A DNA stretch of 19,708 nucleotides from Christensenella sp. UBA5399 (lineage in GTDB: Bacteria; Bacillota; Clostridia; Christensenellales; Christensenellaceae): contig DHOD01000025.1 in assembly GCA_002407725.1 (NCBI GenBank), forward strand, positions 4,317 through 24,024, read 5' to 3'. A model generated the notes under the pieces. The model saw only the letters and a program-made list of their open reading frames with translations, made no database searches and was not told the DNA's origin. Of the stretch, positions 1 to 9,940 are shown in pieces. Both the position numbers and the translations under genes were made by a program. The first letter of the stretch is position 1. Each line of letters opens with the position of its first letter.

Positions 1-1232
1 GGAACGACATTGTCTTCGGCGTAGAAAACGGATTTGAGTTTATTGCTGCATCCTTTACCCGAAACGCACAGGACCTGCTGGATATCCGAAAGGTATTGGA
101 GGACTTGGGCGGGGGCAACATTGGCATCATCGCCAAAATAGAGAATATGGAAGGCGTCAAAAACATTGACGCCATACTCCGGTTGTCCCGGGGCATCATG
201 GTGGCGCGCGGCGATATGGGTGTGGAAATTCCCCTGGAGGATGTGCCGATCATCCAAAAGCGGTTGATCAACAAGGCGTACCGCGCGGGCAAAATTGTGA
301 TAACGGCGACACAGATGCTGGACAGCATGATATACAACCCGCGGCCGACAAGGGCCGAAACGACGGATGTCGCCAATGCAATATACGACGGCACCAGCGC
401 GATCATGCTTTCGGGAGAGACCGCGGCGGGCAAGTACCCGGTTGAGGCGGTCGAAACAATGGCAAGGATTGCGCTCCGCGCGGAGAATGACATCAATTAC
501 GAAAGAAAAATGGAGCAGGAGGAACTGCCGGAATGTACGGATGTGACAAACGCGATTTCCCATGCGGCGTGCACGACAGCGTACGACCTGGGCGCGGCGG
601 CTATTATCGCAGTGACCAAAACGGGGATGTCCGTCCGGAATGTGTCCAAATACCGCCCCTCCATACCGATCATCGGATGCTCGCCCGACAACATGACGCT
701 CAGGCAGCTGAATATGTCGTGGGGCGTGACGCCACTCGCCATGCAGGAGGAGAGCGAGACAGATAAGCTTTTTTCGGCGGCGGTGGAGAATTCCAAGGCA
801 AAAGGCCTGCTGGAGAACGGCGACCTTGCGGTGATTACGGCGGGTGTGCCGCTGGGTGTCGCGGGGACGACAAACATGTTGAAAGTGCATATTGTCGGCG
901 ATGTGCTGGTGAAGGGAAACGGCATCAACGATATGTGCGCGCAGGCAAACCTTTGTGTTGCCGCAACGGAAGAAGACGCCAGAAACAACTTCCAGGACGG
1001 CGATATCCTGGTGATTCATAAAACGTCCAACAATATATTGGATCTGATGAAAAGGTCGTCGGGCATTGTCACCGAAGAGGAAGGGGATGAATCTCACGCG
1101 GCGATTGCGGGCATAGCGCTCGATAAGCCGGTGATTGTGGGCGCGGTAGGCGCAACACAGATACTAAAAAGCGGCACCATGGTTAAGCTGGATGGAGAAA
1201 AAGGCCTGGTCTGCATCATAAAAGGAATATAG
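1..1232 (+). CDS. pyk: Pyruvate kinase, 3' portion (5' end outside window)
   Basis: The reading frame is open from base 3 to the window edge, so the gene is cut on its 5' side; 409 residues are visible. It converts PEP and ADP to pyruvate and ATP in the cytoplasm, the last step of glycolysis. The visible part starts inside the TIM barrel: FGVENGFEFIAASF, then IIAKIEN with the active-site Lys (visible residue 45) and the metal-ligand Glu (47), then ARGDMGVEIP with the metal-ligand Asp, and TQMLDSMIYNPRPTRAE followed by MLSGETAAGKYP. After the usual C-terminal allosteric domain comes an additional module of about 80 residues containing GIVTEEEG and ESHAAI. This resembles the PEP-utiliser mobile (swivelling) domain appended to Bacillus and clostridial pyruvate kinases. 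The next gene begins 31 bases downstream, so co-transcription is likely. Identification is secure; which isozyme it is cannot be told. Confidence 0.96.
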   Translation, partial: NDIVFGVENGFEFIAASFTRNAQDLLDIRKVLEDLGGGNIGIIAKIENMEGVKNIDAILRLSRGIMVARGDMGVEIPLEDVPIIQKRLINKAYRAGKIVITATQMLDSMIYNPRPTRAETTDVANAIYDGTSAIMLSGETAAGKYPVEAVETMARIALRAENDINYERKMEQEELPECTDVTNAISHAACTTAYDLGAAAIIAVTKTGMSVRNVSKYRPSIPIIGCSPDNMTLRQLNMSWGVTPLAMQEESETDKLFSAAVENSKAKGLLENGDLAVITAGVPLGVAGTTNMLKVHIVGDVLVKGNGINDMCAQANLCVAATEEDARNNFQDGDILVIHKTSNNILDLMKRSSGIVTEEEGDESHAAIAGIALDKPVIVGAVGATQILKSGTMVKLDGEKGLVCIIKGI

Positions 1233-1263
1233 TATAGAACATTAAGGAGAATGGGTAAACTCA

Positions 1264-2166
1264 ATGATGGATTTCAGGCCAATTACACTGGAAAAAAGAG
1301 ATCAATTTAACGAATATATTACAAAAAACAATTGTCATAACTCCGAGGCCTCGTTTGCAAATATGTATATGTGGCAGCCCTCGTGGGATATCAGGATGTA
1401 CGCGGATCCCGGTGCGCTTTTCCTTTCCATGGGCAGCGACCAATACCGATACTTTCTGTTTCCGCCGCATTTGCGGGACCCCGAAGAGGAAATTGGCAGG
1501 TACATGCTGATGTGCGAGGAATATATGCAGGATACGTATGGCGATTTTTTTCTGAAAGGCGCGACGCAGCGCGTAATGGACAAAATTAATGCTGATTGTC
1601 CGGGGCGGTATGAGTTCCGGCACGACGCGTATAATTCTGAATACATATATAACGCAAGCGATTTGATGGAGCTCAAGGGGAAAAAGTACCACTCCAAGCG
1701 GAATCATATCAACACGTTTTTAAAGAACTATACGCCTGTTTTTGAGGAGTATACGCCCAAGTACCGTGAAGAGTGCATCGCCATACAACAGGCGTGGTCC
1801 GCTGAAAAGGAAGAGAATGAACGGGACGCGGTAGAAGAGATGGAGTCTATCACACGTGCGCTGGATCATTATGAATATCTGGGGCTTAAAGGGTGTGTTG
1901 TACGCATCGATGGAGAGGTAGCGGCGTTCTCCTTTGGGGAACAGGTGTGCGATAATGTCGTGATCATTCATATCGAAAAGGCAAAAAGCGGGTTTGGCGG
2001 GCTTTACGCGTATATCAACAGGGAGTTTGTCGCAAACTTCTGGAGCCATTGCAAGTATATCAACCGGGAAGAAGATATGGGCGTTCCGGGGATCAGGAAG
2101 GCGAAACAATCGTACCGTCCCGCATTTATGCTGGATAAGTACGATGTCACACTGGCGAAAGGGTAA
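1264..2166 (+). CDS. DUF2156 (phosphatidylglycerol lysyltransferase C-domain-like) protein
   Basis: A 300-residue soluble protein of the DUF2156/LPG_synthase_C family, a GNAT-like fold found at the C-terminus of MprF-type aminoacyl-phosphatidylglycerol synthases. Family-typical features are the N-terminal FRPITLEKRDQFNEYI, the KGKKYHSKRNHINTFLK basic stretch near residues 138-155, and the C-terminal YINREEDMGVPGIRKAK followed by SYRP. No membrane segments are visible, so it lacks the flippase half of MprF. It may transfer an aminoacyl or acyl group from a tRNA or thioester donor, but the substrate is unknown. The ATG at 1264 is the first start in frame; AAGGAGA at 1244-1250 lies 13 bases upstream, rather far. 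The following GNAT gene starts 3 bases after its stop, pointing to one operon. Family call firm, function not. Confidence 0.85.
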   Translation: MMDFRPITLEKRDQFNEYITKNNCHNSEASFANMYMWQPSWDIRMYADPGALFLSMGSDQYRYFLFPPHLRDPEEEIGRYMLMCEEYMQDTYGDFFLKGATQRVMDKINADCPGRYEFRHDAYNSEYIYNASDLMELKGKKYHSKRNHINTFLKNYTPVFEEYTPKYREECIAIQQAWSAEKEENERDAVEEMESITRALDHYEYLGLKGCVVRIDGEVAAFSFGEQVCDNVVIIHIEKAKSGFGGLYAYINREFVANFWSHCKYINREEDMGVPGIRKAKQSYRPAFMLDKYDVTLAKG

Positions 2167-2169
2167 GAG

Positions 2170-3228
2170 ATGCAGTCAAGAATATTATCCATGTCTGATT
2201 TTGCGCAGATCAAGAATGTATGGAGCGTTTGCTTCGGTGATTCGGATGCGTTTATTGATGCGTATTTCCAGTATGCGACGCAGCCGGAGAATGGACGGGC
2301 CTATTTTGACGAAGATGGAAAGATACTGTCCGATATGTTTGGGCTCGATTTCGCAGTGAACCTGACAGGGAACCGGTATGATACAAAGTTTTTGGCGGGG
2401 TGCGCAACGATGCCCGCCGCGCGCAAAAAGGACCTGATGAAAAACCTGGTCAGGGATGCGCTGGGTGATTATAAAAGGCAGGGATACGCCGTGGCAATGT
2501 TGCACCCGTTTTTGCACAGCTTTTACCGCAAGTTTGGGTTTGAGACGATCGCTTACGTTGACCGGCGGGAAGCGCAGGGGGTAGGCGGGGACGAAGCGGT
2601 TGTTGCGGACGGATTTGACGCGTTGCCTGTGGGGAAAATGATGCAGGCGTATGCGGACTATACCGGCCGCTTTGACAATTATTTTGTGCGGGATGCGCGG
2701 CGGTTTGACGCGTGGCTGCGCCTGCTGTTTGCAGATGATGGGAAAGTGGCCTATATAGATGATGGCGAAGATGGATTCGCCTATGCGCTTTATTATGAGC
2801 ACCAATCACATACGGAAGTATTTGAGCTGGTTTGCCCCAATGAAGGCCACTTGGATAAAATCATCCGGTCATTGCCCCCCAAAAAAGTACAATACTTCCT
2901 GCCCGCCATGCCGGGAGCGGGCGAGGAATTTACGATGCTGCGCGTACTCGATCCGGTAACAGCTTTACGGAAATATCCTTATGCTGATGGCGCGGGCGGT
3001 TTTACAATAGAAATTGCGGATGATTTTCTGGAAGCGGATTATAAGCTGGCGGTATCCCGTGAAAAGGATGGTGGGTTAGAAGTCCTGCCGGTGCAGGGCG
3101 GGTGTGATATCCGTGCCGATATGGCGTCATTGTCCAGTCTTATTGCTGGGGCGGGCGGCAACAATATGCCCGCAATCGCACAAGAAGCTTTCCCTTTGAA
3201 AAAATCGTGCTTTTTCGAGACATATTAA
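2170..3228 (+). CDS. Eis-like GNAT family N-acetyltransferase
   Basis: A 352-residue protein with the layout of Eis-type acetyltransferases. A GNAT domain occupies roughly residues 1-140, with a degenerate acetyl-CoA loop CATMPAARKKDLMKNL (about 78-93) and the family-typical MLHPFLHSFYRKFGFE just after it. A second GNAT-like region lies in the middle, and an SCP2-like domain covers roughly 256-336 (MLRVLDPVTALR, then GGFTIEIADDF and a late LSSLIAG). Eis-family proteins acetylate amino groups of diverse small molecules or proteins using acetyl-CoA; the substrate here is unknown. The pyrophosphate-binding loop lacks the usual R/QxxGxG glycines, so activity may be altered. Translation is probably coupled to the DUF2156 gene 3 bases upstream. 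No clear terminator follows before the ATP synthase promoter. Confidence 0.8.
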   Translation: MQSRILSMSDFAQIKNVWSVCFGDSDAFIDAYFQYATQPENGRAYFDEDGKILSDMFGLDFAVNLTGNRYDTKFLAGCATMPAARKKDLMKNLVRDALGDYKRQGYAVAMLHPFLHSFYRKFGFETIAYVDRREAQGVGGDEAVVADGFDALPVGKMMQAYADYTGRFDNYFVRDARRFDAWLRLLFADDGKVAYIDDGEDGFAYALYYEHQSHTEVFELVCPNEGHLDKIIRSLPPKKVQYFLPAMPGAGEEFTMLRVLDPVTALRKYPYADGAGGFTIEIADDFLEADYKLAVSREKDGGLEVLPVQGGCDIRADMASLSSLIAGAGGNNMPAIAQEAFPLKKSCFFETY

Positions 3229-3318
3229 GCTTATGGAAGCTGATGCTGGATATTTTGGTTTAAATATAAAATATTGATGTTCTTTAAATAAAAAAACAAA
3301 TTTCCCAAGGAAACAAAC

Positions 3319-3347
3319 TTGCTATTATTATTAAATAGGTATAAACT
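3319..3347 (+). promoter_or_regulatory. Candidate promoter of the ATP synthase operon
   Basis: TTGCTA (3319-3324) and TAAACT (3342-3347) are separated by 17 bases, each matching 4 of 6 sigma-A consensus bases. The predicted start near 3354 is about 30 bases before atpI. A perfect 8 bp inverted repeat, TTGCTATT (3319-3326) and AATAGCAA (3352-3359), brackets this promoter. Confidence 0.45.
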
Positions 3348-3384
3348 ATGAAATAGCAATTTTGAGGGGGCAGGTAAGGTATAT

Positions 3385-3690
3385 ATGTGGGCCGTTTTTG
3401 TAGGATTGGCATTGGGTGTTTTTCAGGTTCTGGTGCTCAGAAAATCCGTAGCGATGATGACAACAAGCAAAACGAACATTCCGTTAGGCGTTATAATTAC
3501 CGTTGGTAAATTGGCGCTTATTTTAGTTGTGTTGTATCTGCTGGCCCGGTTTGTGGGATTGGATTCAGTCCTTTGGTGTGCCGGCGGGCTTGCCGTCACG
3601 ATGATTGTGCTTCCCATCGTCATGAACGCGCAGGCAATGAAGAAACAAGGGCAAGAAGAACAGCTGGAAAGCGGTCAGGAGGAAGAGTAA
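3385..3690 (+). CDS. atpI: AtpI-like ATP synthase assembly protein
   Basis: A 101-residue small membrane protein with three clear hydrophobic segments (about residues 3-18, 33-55 and 60-80) and a charged, glutamate-rich cytoplasmic tail (KKQGQEEQLESGQEEE). Position first in an atp operon, size and hydropathy fit the AtpI (ATP synthase I) family, which helps c-ring assembly in Na+- and H+-type enzymes. Sequence conservation in this family is poor, so the call rests strongly on context. Possible ribosome sites are GAGGGGG (3364-3370, far) and AAGGT (3376-3380, close). Its stop is one base from the atpB start. Confidence 0.8.
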   Translation: MWAVFVGLALGVFQVLVLRKSVAMMTTSKTNIPLGVIITVGKLALILVVLYLLARFVGLDSVLWCAGGLAVTMIVLPIVMNAQAMKKQGQEEQLESGQEEE

Positions 3691-3691
3691 T

Positions 3692-4366
3692 ATGAATATT
3701 CCAGGCGTTTTTCCTGATAAGGTAGAGATATTTGGATTCCGTGTAAGCGAGACGCTTGTGACGGCTTATGTTGTGACAATCCTGGTGGTGATTGCGTGCC
3801 TGATTTTCAGGTTTGTGCTGTTTCCGCGCTTCAAGCAGACGCCTAAAGGCTTCCAAAACCTTATGGAGCTTTGCGTAAGCGGCGTTTCCAAGTTTTCCAC
3901 TTCGATATTGGGCGAGTATGGCCCGTCCATTTCCGCTTATATATTTACATTGTTTGTACTGATTATTGCCAACTGCTCGGTCGAGCTGTTGGGAATACGT
4001 TCCGCAATGACGGACCTGAACTGCACGATTGCCATGGCGGCAATTTCGTTTATATTGATTATTGCGTATTCGATACGCTACAAGGGCGTCAAGTTCTGGC
4101 TGAAGTCATATGCGTCGCCCAACCCGATCGTCACGCCGTTCAATATCATATCGGCAATCGCGATTCCCGTATCACTGGCTTGCCGGTTGTTTGGCAACCT
4201 GTTCAGTGGTCTGGTGGTTATGGATATGATCTACAGCGGTATGGGATATTTTGCAATTTTTTTGCCGGCGCTGGCGTCGATTTATTTTATATTGTTCCAC
4301 ATGGGCATGCAGTCCTATGTGTTCACAATGCTGACAATGTCGTTTATGAAAGAAAAGCTGGAATAG
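3692..4366 (+). CDS. atpB: F0F1 ATP synthase subunit a
   Basis: A 224-residue integral membrane subunit with about five hydrophobic helices. Subunit a forms the ion half-channels beside the c-ring. The signature SLACRLFGNLFSG contains the essential stator arginine (R165 here, equivalent to E. coli R210) next to FGN. The N-terminal part carries the conserved amphipathic stretch after the first helix (FPRFKQTPKGFQNLMELC). Length is typical for clostridial a-subunits. AGGAGG at 3677-3682 lies 9 bases upstream of the ATG. It precedes atpE by 40 bases. Confidence 0.97.
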   Translation: MNIPGVFPDKVEIFGFRVSETLVTAYVVTILVVIACLIFRFVLFPRFKQTPKGFQNLMELCVSGVSKFSTSILGEYGPSISAYIFTLFVLIIANCSVELLGIRSAMTDLNCTIAMAAISFILIIAYSIRYKGVKFWLKSYASPNPIVTPFNIISAIAIPVSLACRLFGNLFSGLVVMDMIYSGMGYFAIFLPALASIYFILFHMGMQSYVFTMLTMSFMKEKLE

Positions 4367-4406
4367 AAGGAATCATTACATATACAAATTTAGGAGGTAC
4401 GTTGAA

Positions 4407-4637
4407 ATGGAATTAGGTTTGATTGCGATAGGTGCAGGTATTGCGGTGCTGACGGGACTTGGCGCCGGTGTAGGTATGGGTATAGCGACCAGTAAAGCGT
4501 GTGAGGCGGTTGCGCGGCAGCCCGAAGCGACAGGCAAAATCAACCAGGTTCTGCTGATTGGTTTGGCACTTGCCGAATCAACTGCAATTTACGGCTTTGT
4601 TATCGCTATATTGATGATTTTCACCATGGGTGGCTGA
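4407..4637 (+). CDS. atpE: F0F1 ATP synthase subunit c
   Basis: A 76-residue hairpin of two hydrophobic helices joined by the polar loop ARQPEA, which contacts gamma and epsilon. Helix 1 has the glycine-rich GLGAGVGMG; helix 2 has the ion-binding LALAESTAIYG. The carboxylate is E57, followed by S58, T59 and Y62, as in sodium-binding c-rings. The position of the Na+-liganding glutamine of Ilyobacter (33 residues before the glutamate) is a methionine here, M24. The coupling ion is therefore ambiguous. AGGAGGT at 4392-4398, 8 bases from the ATG, is the strongest ribosome site of the operon, in keeping with the many c copies per enzyme. Confidence 0.97.
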   Translation: MELGLIAIGAGIAVLTGLGAGVGMGIATSKACEAVARQPEATGKINQVLLIGLALAESTAIYGFVIAILMIFTMGG

Positions 4638-4672
4638 AGTAAGAGAAATATTGTAACCGCAAAGGGGATACT

Positions 4673-5149
4673 ATGGAAATTAGTATTGTTGAAATACTGC
4701 TTCATATAGTCAATATTGTCATATTGTTTCTGGTTTTGCGCAAATTTTTGTATAAACCGGTCATTAAGTTTTTGAACAAGCGCACAGAGGGTATCCAAAA
4801 GCAGATTGACGAAGCCGCGAAAATGCAGACGGAAGCGGAGCAGTTGAAATCGAAGTATGACGAGATGATGACGAACGCGCAGGAGCTTGCCTCGCAGATC
4901 ATTGATCAGGGGCGTTCTATTGCCGATGACCAGGCGAAGCAGATTGTGGCGGACGCAGAGGGCCAGGCCAGCGAGCTTAAGGATCGTGCCAAGAAGGCGA
5001 TCGTTGAGCAGAAAAAGCAGGCTGTGATTGAGATGCGCCAGGAAGTGACGCGCATTGCTGTTCAAATTGCCGAAAAGGTATTGGAACGCGAAGTTTCGTA
5101 TGAGGATAATAAAGATATTATCGACAGATTTTTTGAGAAAGTGAGTTAA
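4673..5149 (+). CDS. atpF: F0F1 ATP synthase subunit b
   Basis: A 158-residue peripheral stalk subunit. One N-terminal membrane helix (about residues 5-24) is followed by KPVIKFLNKR and a long charged helix rich in Glu, Lys, Gln and Ala, as expected for the right-handed coiled-coil b dimer. The C-terminus (VLEREVSYEDNKDIIDRFFEKVS) is the part that normally binds the C-terminal domain of delta. Length is normal, and there is no b-delta fusion of the actinobacterial kind. AAAGGGG at 4661-4667 precedes the ATG. Only three bases separate its stop from the TTG of the next gene, so no room exists for a separate atpH. Confidence 0.95.
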   Translation: MEISIVEILLHIVNIVILFLVLRKFLYKPVIKFLNKRTEGIQKQIDEAAKMQTEAEQLKSKYDEMMTNAQELASQIIDQGRSIADDQAKQIVADAEGQASELKDRAKKAIVEQKKQAVIEMRQEVTRIAVQIAEKVLEREVSYEDNKDIIDRFFEKVS

Positions 5150-5152
5150 GCC

Positions 5153-6975
5153 TTGGAGCGTTTGAAGGGGAAAATTGTCAGCGCGGCTGAATTTCCAGAC
5201 GACGAACTGGCAAAAATAAAAGAGAAGTTTGAAAAACTGTTGGGAACCGGGATTGATTTTGATTGCGAGGTCGATCCGGGTCTTTATGGCGGCTTCCGGG
5301 CGATTATCAATAATACGGTCTACGACCTGAGCGTCAGGTCGTATCTGGAAAGGATTCATAATTATATGGGTGAAGATGCTGATAAGCTGGACCATGCCAA
5401 GATGGACGATGCAATACAGTCCGTATCGCATGACATCGAGGATGCGTTTAAAGAATCCAAAATAAGCCAGAAGCTGATGGACAAGGTCAAATCCTTTGAT
5501 TCTGAATTTGATGTATCCATGATTGGCATTGTAGAGCGGGTCGGCGACGGCGTTGTGTTTGTCAAAGGGCTGGAAGGCTGTAAGAACGGAGAGTTGTTGC
5601 AGTTTGAGAATGGCGCGTACGGGATTGTCATGAACCTGGAGCTGGACCGTGTGGGCGCCGTGTTGCTTAATGGCGTTGCGGATGTGACGGAAGGATCGAT
5701 CGTCCGCCATACGGGAGACGTTGTAAAAGTACCGGTTGGCGATGCGCTGCTTGGCAGGGTGGTGAACCCCCTTGGGTTGCCGATTGACGCAAAAGGAACG
5801 ATCTCCAGTGAGGAGTTTCGGTATATTGAATCCCCTGCGCCGCCGATCATTGACCGGCAATCGGTCAGCGAGCCGCTGCAGACAGGGATTTTGGCCATTG
5901 ATTCCATGATTCCGATTGGCCGGGGACAAAGAGAGCTGATTATTGGGGACAGGCAGACGGGAAAGACGGCGATTGCGGTTGATACGATCATCAATCAAAA
6001 GGGCCAGGATGTTATCTGTGTGTATGTTGCCATAGCGCAAAAGGCCTCGACAATATCGGATATCGTAAACAAGCTCGAGGAGTTTGGGGCAATGGAATAT
6101 ACGATCGTGGTGGCATCCACGGCAAGTGACACCGCGCCTATGCAGTATATTGCGCCGTATTCGGGCTGTGCGATGGCGGAAGAATTTATGCGTGCTGGCA
6201 AAGATGTGCTGGTGGTGTACGACGACCTTTCAAAGCATGCGGTGGCATACAGGACAATGTCGCTGTTGCTGCGCAGGCCGCCGGGACGCGAGGCGTACCC
6301 CGGCGACGTGTTTTACCTGCATTCACGGCTGCTTGAGCGCGCTGCCAAGTTAAGCGACGAGCTGGGAGCGGGCTCCATGACGGCGCTGCCAATTGTTGAG
6401 ACGATGGATGGGGATATATCTTCCTACATCCCGACAAATGTCATATCGATCACGGACGGACAGATCTATCTGGAAACGGAGCTGTTCAACTCCGGCCAGC
6501 GGCCAGCGATCAATGTGGGGCTGTCGGTCTCGCGTGTGGGTGGTGCTGCACAGATCAAAGCGATGCGGAAGGTTGCGGGAACGCTGCGGATAGAGCTTGC
6601 CCAGTACAGGGAGCTGGCTGTCTTCGCGCAGTTTGCGGCAGATTTGGATAAAGCGACGCAGGATACGTTGACCAACGGTACGCGTCTTGTACAAACGTTG
6701 ATACAGCCGCAGTATGCGCCGTACAGTGTGGAAGACCAGGTGCTGCTTTTAGCAATGGCGTCCAGCCGTACATTGATGGACATACCCGTGAAAGAGATCA
6801 AGCACTTCAATGAAGGCTTTATTGATTATGTGAAGGCGAAGCAGCCGGAGATTGTGAAGAATATCAAAGAGACCGGCCTGATATCCGAGGAGGAGATCAA
6901 GCAGGTTGTTGACGACGCTGAAGAATATAAGAAAGGCTTTGGGAGCAAGAAGGAACTGCAAAGCGGGCAGGGTCA

Positions 6976-6979
<4 letters not shown>
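5153..6979 (+). CDS. atpA: Fused F1 delta C-terminal domain and alpha subunit
   Basis: A 608-residue protein about 95 residues longer at the N-terminus than normal alpha. Residues 1 to about 75 match the C-terminal domain of delta/[19 protein letters not shown], then [24 protein letters not shown] helical linker (about 80-118) leads into a complete alpha subunit: [14 protein letters not shown], Walker A GDRQTGKT (265-272), [37 protein letters not shown] and [10 protein letters not shown] with the arginine finger (R461). The six-helix N-terminal domain of delta, which normally grips the alpha N-terminus, is absent from the operon. The start is TTG at 5153, the first possible in frame, with only weak AAGTGAG (5139-5145) upstream. 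It overlaps atpG by ATGA. Frame is continuous through the junction, so this is not a sequencing break visible here. Confidence 0.93.
5347..5368 (+). promoter_or_regulatory. Possible internal ribosome site and ATG at the delta/alpha junction
   Basis: GGAAAGGA (5347-5354) lies 11 bases before an in-frame ATG (5366, Met72 of the fusion). Initiation here would give a 537-residue alpha subunit without the delta domain, close to normal alpha length. The purine run also encodes conserved Glu-Arg of the delta motif, so it may be coincidental. This is inference only. Confidence 0.3.
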
Positions 6980-9257
<2,278 letters not shown>

Positions 9258-9275
9258 GAAAAGGGTAAATATACT

Positions 9276-9689
9276 ATGGCAGAAAAATACCTTATGGAAA
9301 TATTGACGCCGGAATGCTCGTTCTTTGTCGATATGATCGAGTCGTTTATATTCCAGACCGAAGACGGCGAAATGTCCATACAGCGCGGGCATGAATCCAT
9401 GGTTATTACCGTTGTGCCCGGCGAAGTCCGCATCAATGCAGGCAACAAATGGGTTGCGTGCTCGGTGGCGGAAGGGTTTATCGAGGTCAGGCCCGACGAA
9501 ACGATTATGTTTACACAAACGGCAGAGTGGCCGGAGGAGATAGACATCAAGCGCGCCGAGCGTGCGAGAGAACGTGCGGAAGAACGGCTGCGGCAGAAGC
9601 GGAGCGAGAACGAGTACAGGCAAAGCAAAATCGCCCTTGCGCGTGCGATGGCAAGGCTCAGCCTGTCCAAGCGCAAAACAAAACTTTAA
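9276..9689 (+). CDS. atpC: F0F1 ATP synthase subunit epsilon
   Basis: A 137-residue subunit with the N-terminal beta-sandwich (ILTPECSFF, then MSIQRGHESMVITVVPGEVRI) and a C-terminal helical hairpin rich in Arg, Glu and Ala (KRAERARERAEERL). Epsilon couples gamma to the c-ring and its helices can inhibit ATP hydrolysis. The C-terminal helix pair is complete, so an inhibitory role is possible. The gene closes the operon. No convincing terminator follows; the next element is the tRNA gene about 60 bases downstream. Confidence 0.95.
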   Translation: MAEKYLMEILTPECSFFVDMIESFIFQTEDGEMSIQRGHESMVITVVPGEVRINAGNKWVACSVAEGFIEVRPDETIMFTQTAEWPEEIDIKRAERARERAEERLRQKRSENEYRQSKIALARAMARLSLSKRKTKL

Positions 9690-9701
9690 TACAAACGTTT
9701 A

Positions 9702-9730
9702 TTGATATTTTTGGGCCGCTATGGTACCAT
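9702..9730 (+). promoter_or_regulatory. Candidate promoter of the tRNA-Thr gene
   Basis: TTGATA (9702-9707) and TACCAT (9725-9730) are 17 bases apart. The predicted start near 9737 leaves a leader of about 14 bases before the mature tRNA. Confidence 0.5.
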
Positions 9731-9750
9731 ATATCCTGTGAAAAAAATAT

Positions 9751-9826
9751 GCTTCCGTGGCACAGTCGGTAGCGCAATTGATTCGTAATCAATAGGTCGC
9801 CGGTTCGAATCCGGCCGGAAGCTCCA
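9751..9826 (+). tRNA. tRNA-Thr (anticodon CGU), CCA encoded
   Basis: A full cloverleaf can be folded. The acceptor GCTTCCG (9751-9757) pairs with CGGAAGC (9816-9822). The anticodon stem ATTGA/TCAAT encloses loop TTCGTAA with anticodon CGT at 9784-9786. The T stem GCCGG/CCGGC encloses TTCGAAT. The discriminator is T, and CCA at 9824-9826 is genomically encoded. It reads the threonine codon ACG. The D stem GCAC/GCGC has one A-C mismatch at positions 12-23, so the arm is slightly weak but the rest is canonical. Confidence 0.96.
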
Positions 9827-9880
9827 GCGGGCAAGTGCCCGCAGACATGTTCGCGCATCGGTTCTGGTGCGCGAATTTGC
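9827..9880 (+). terminator. Two tandem hairpins directly after tRNA-Thr
   Basis: GCGGGC-AAGT-GCCCGC (9827-9842) begins at the base after the tRNA CCA. A second perfect 8 bp stem, TTCGCGCA (9850-9857) and TGCGCGAA (9868-9875), is followed by TTTGC. Neither has a long U-run, so they may be processing or weak termination structures of the tRNA transcript. Confidence 0.4.
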
Positions 9881-9940
9881 GTTTATAGATCGCGGTAAGA
9901 CGACATCTTTTATATAAAGATTACACATGTGATACACGAA

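Noticed and set aside
3229..3318. AT-rich inverted repeats (ATATTTT/AAAATAT) after the GNAT gene as a terminator
   Set aside because: The stem has no GC pairs and no following U-run, so termination is not supported.
5101..5160. Frameshift or missing sequence hiding a full delta subunit between atpF and alpha
   Set aside because: Only three bases separate the genes, atpF has normal length, and no delta N-terminal domain residues are seen in any frame near the junction; the domain is absent, not broken.
4589..6040. 483-codon open frame on the minus strand
   Set aside because: It lies wholly antisense to atpE, atpF and the fused atpA, has no ribosome site or recognisable domain, and its composition mirrors the coding strand.
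9658..9937. Minus-strand small proteins containing RIRTGDLLITNQLRYRLCHGS or similar
   Set aside because: This is the well-known false peptide produced by translating the antisense strand of a tRNA gene, here tRNA-Thr.
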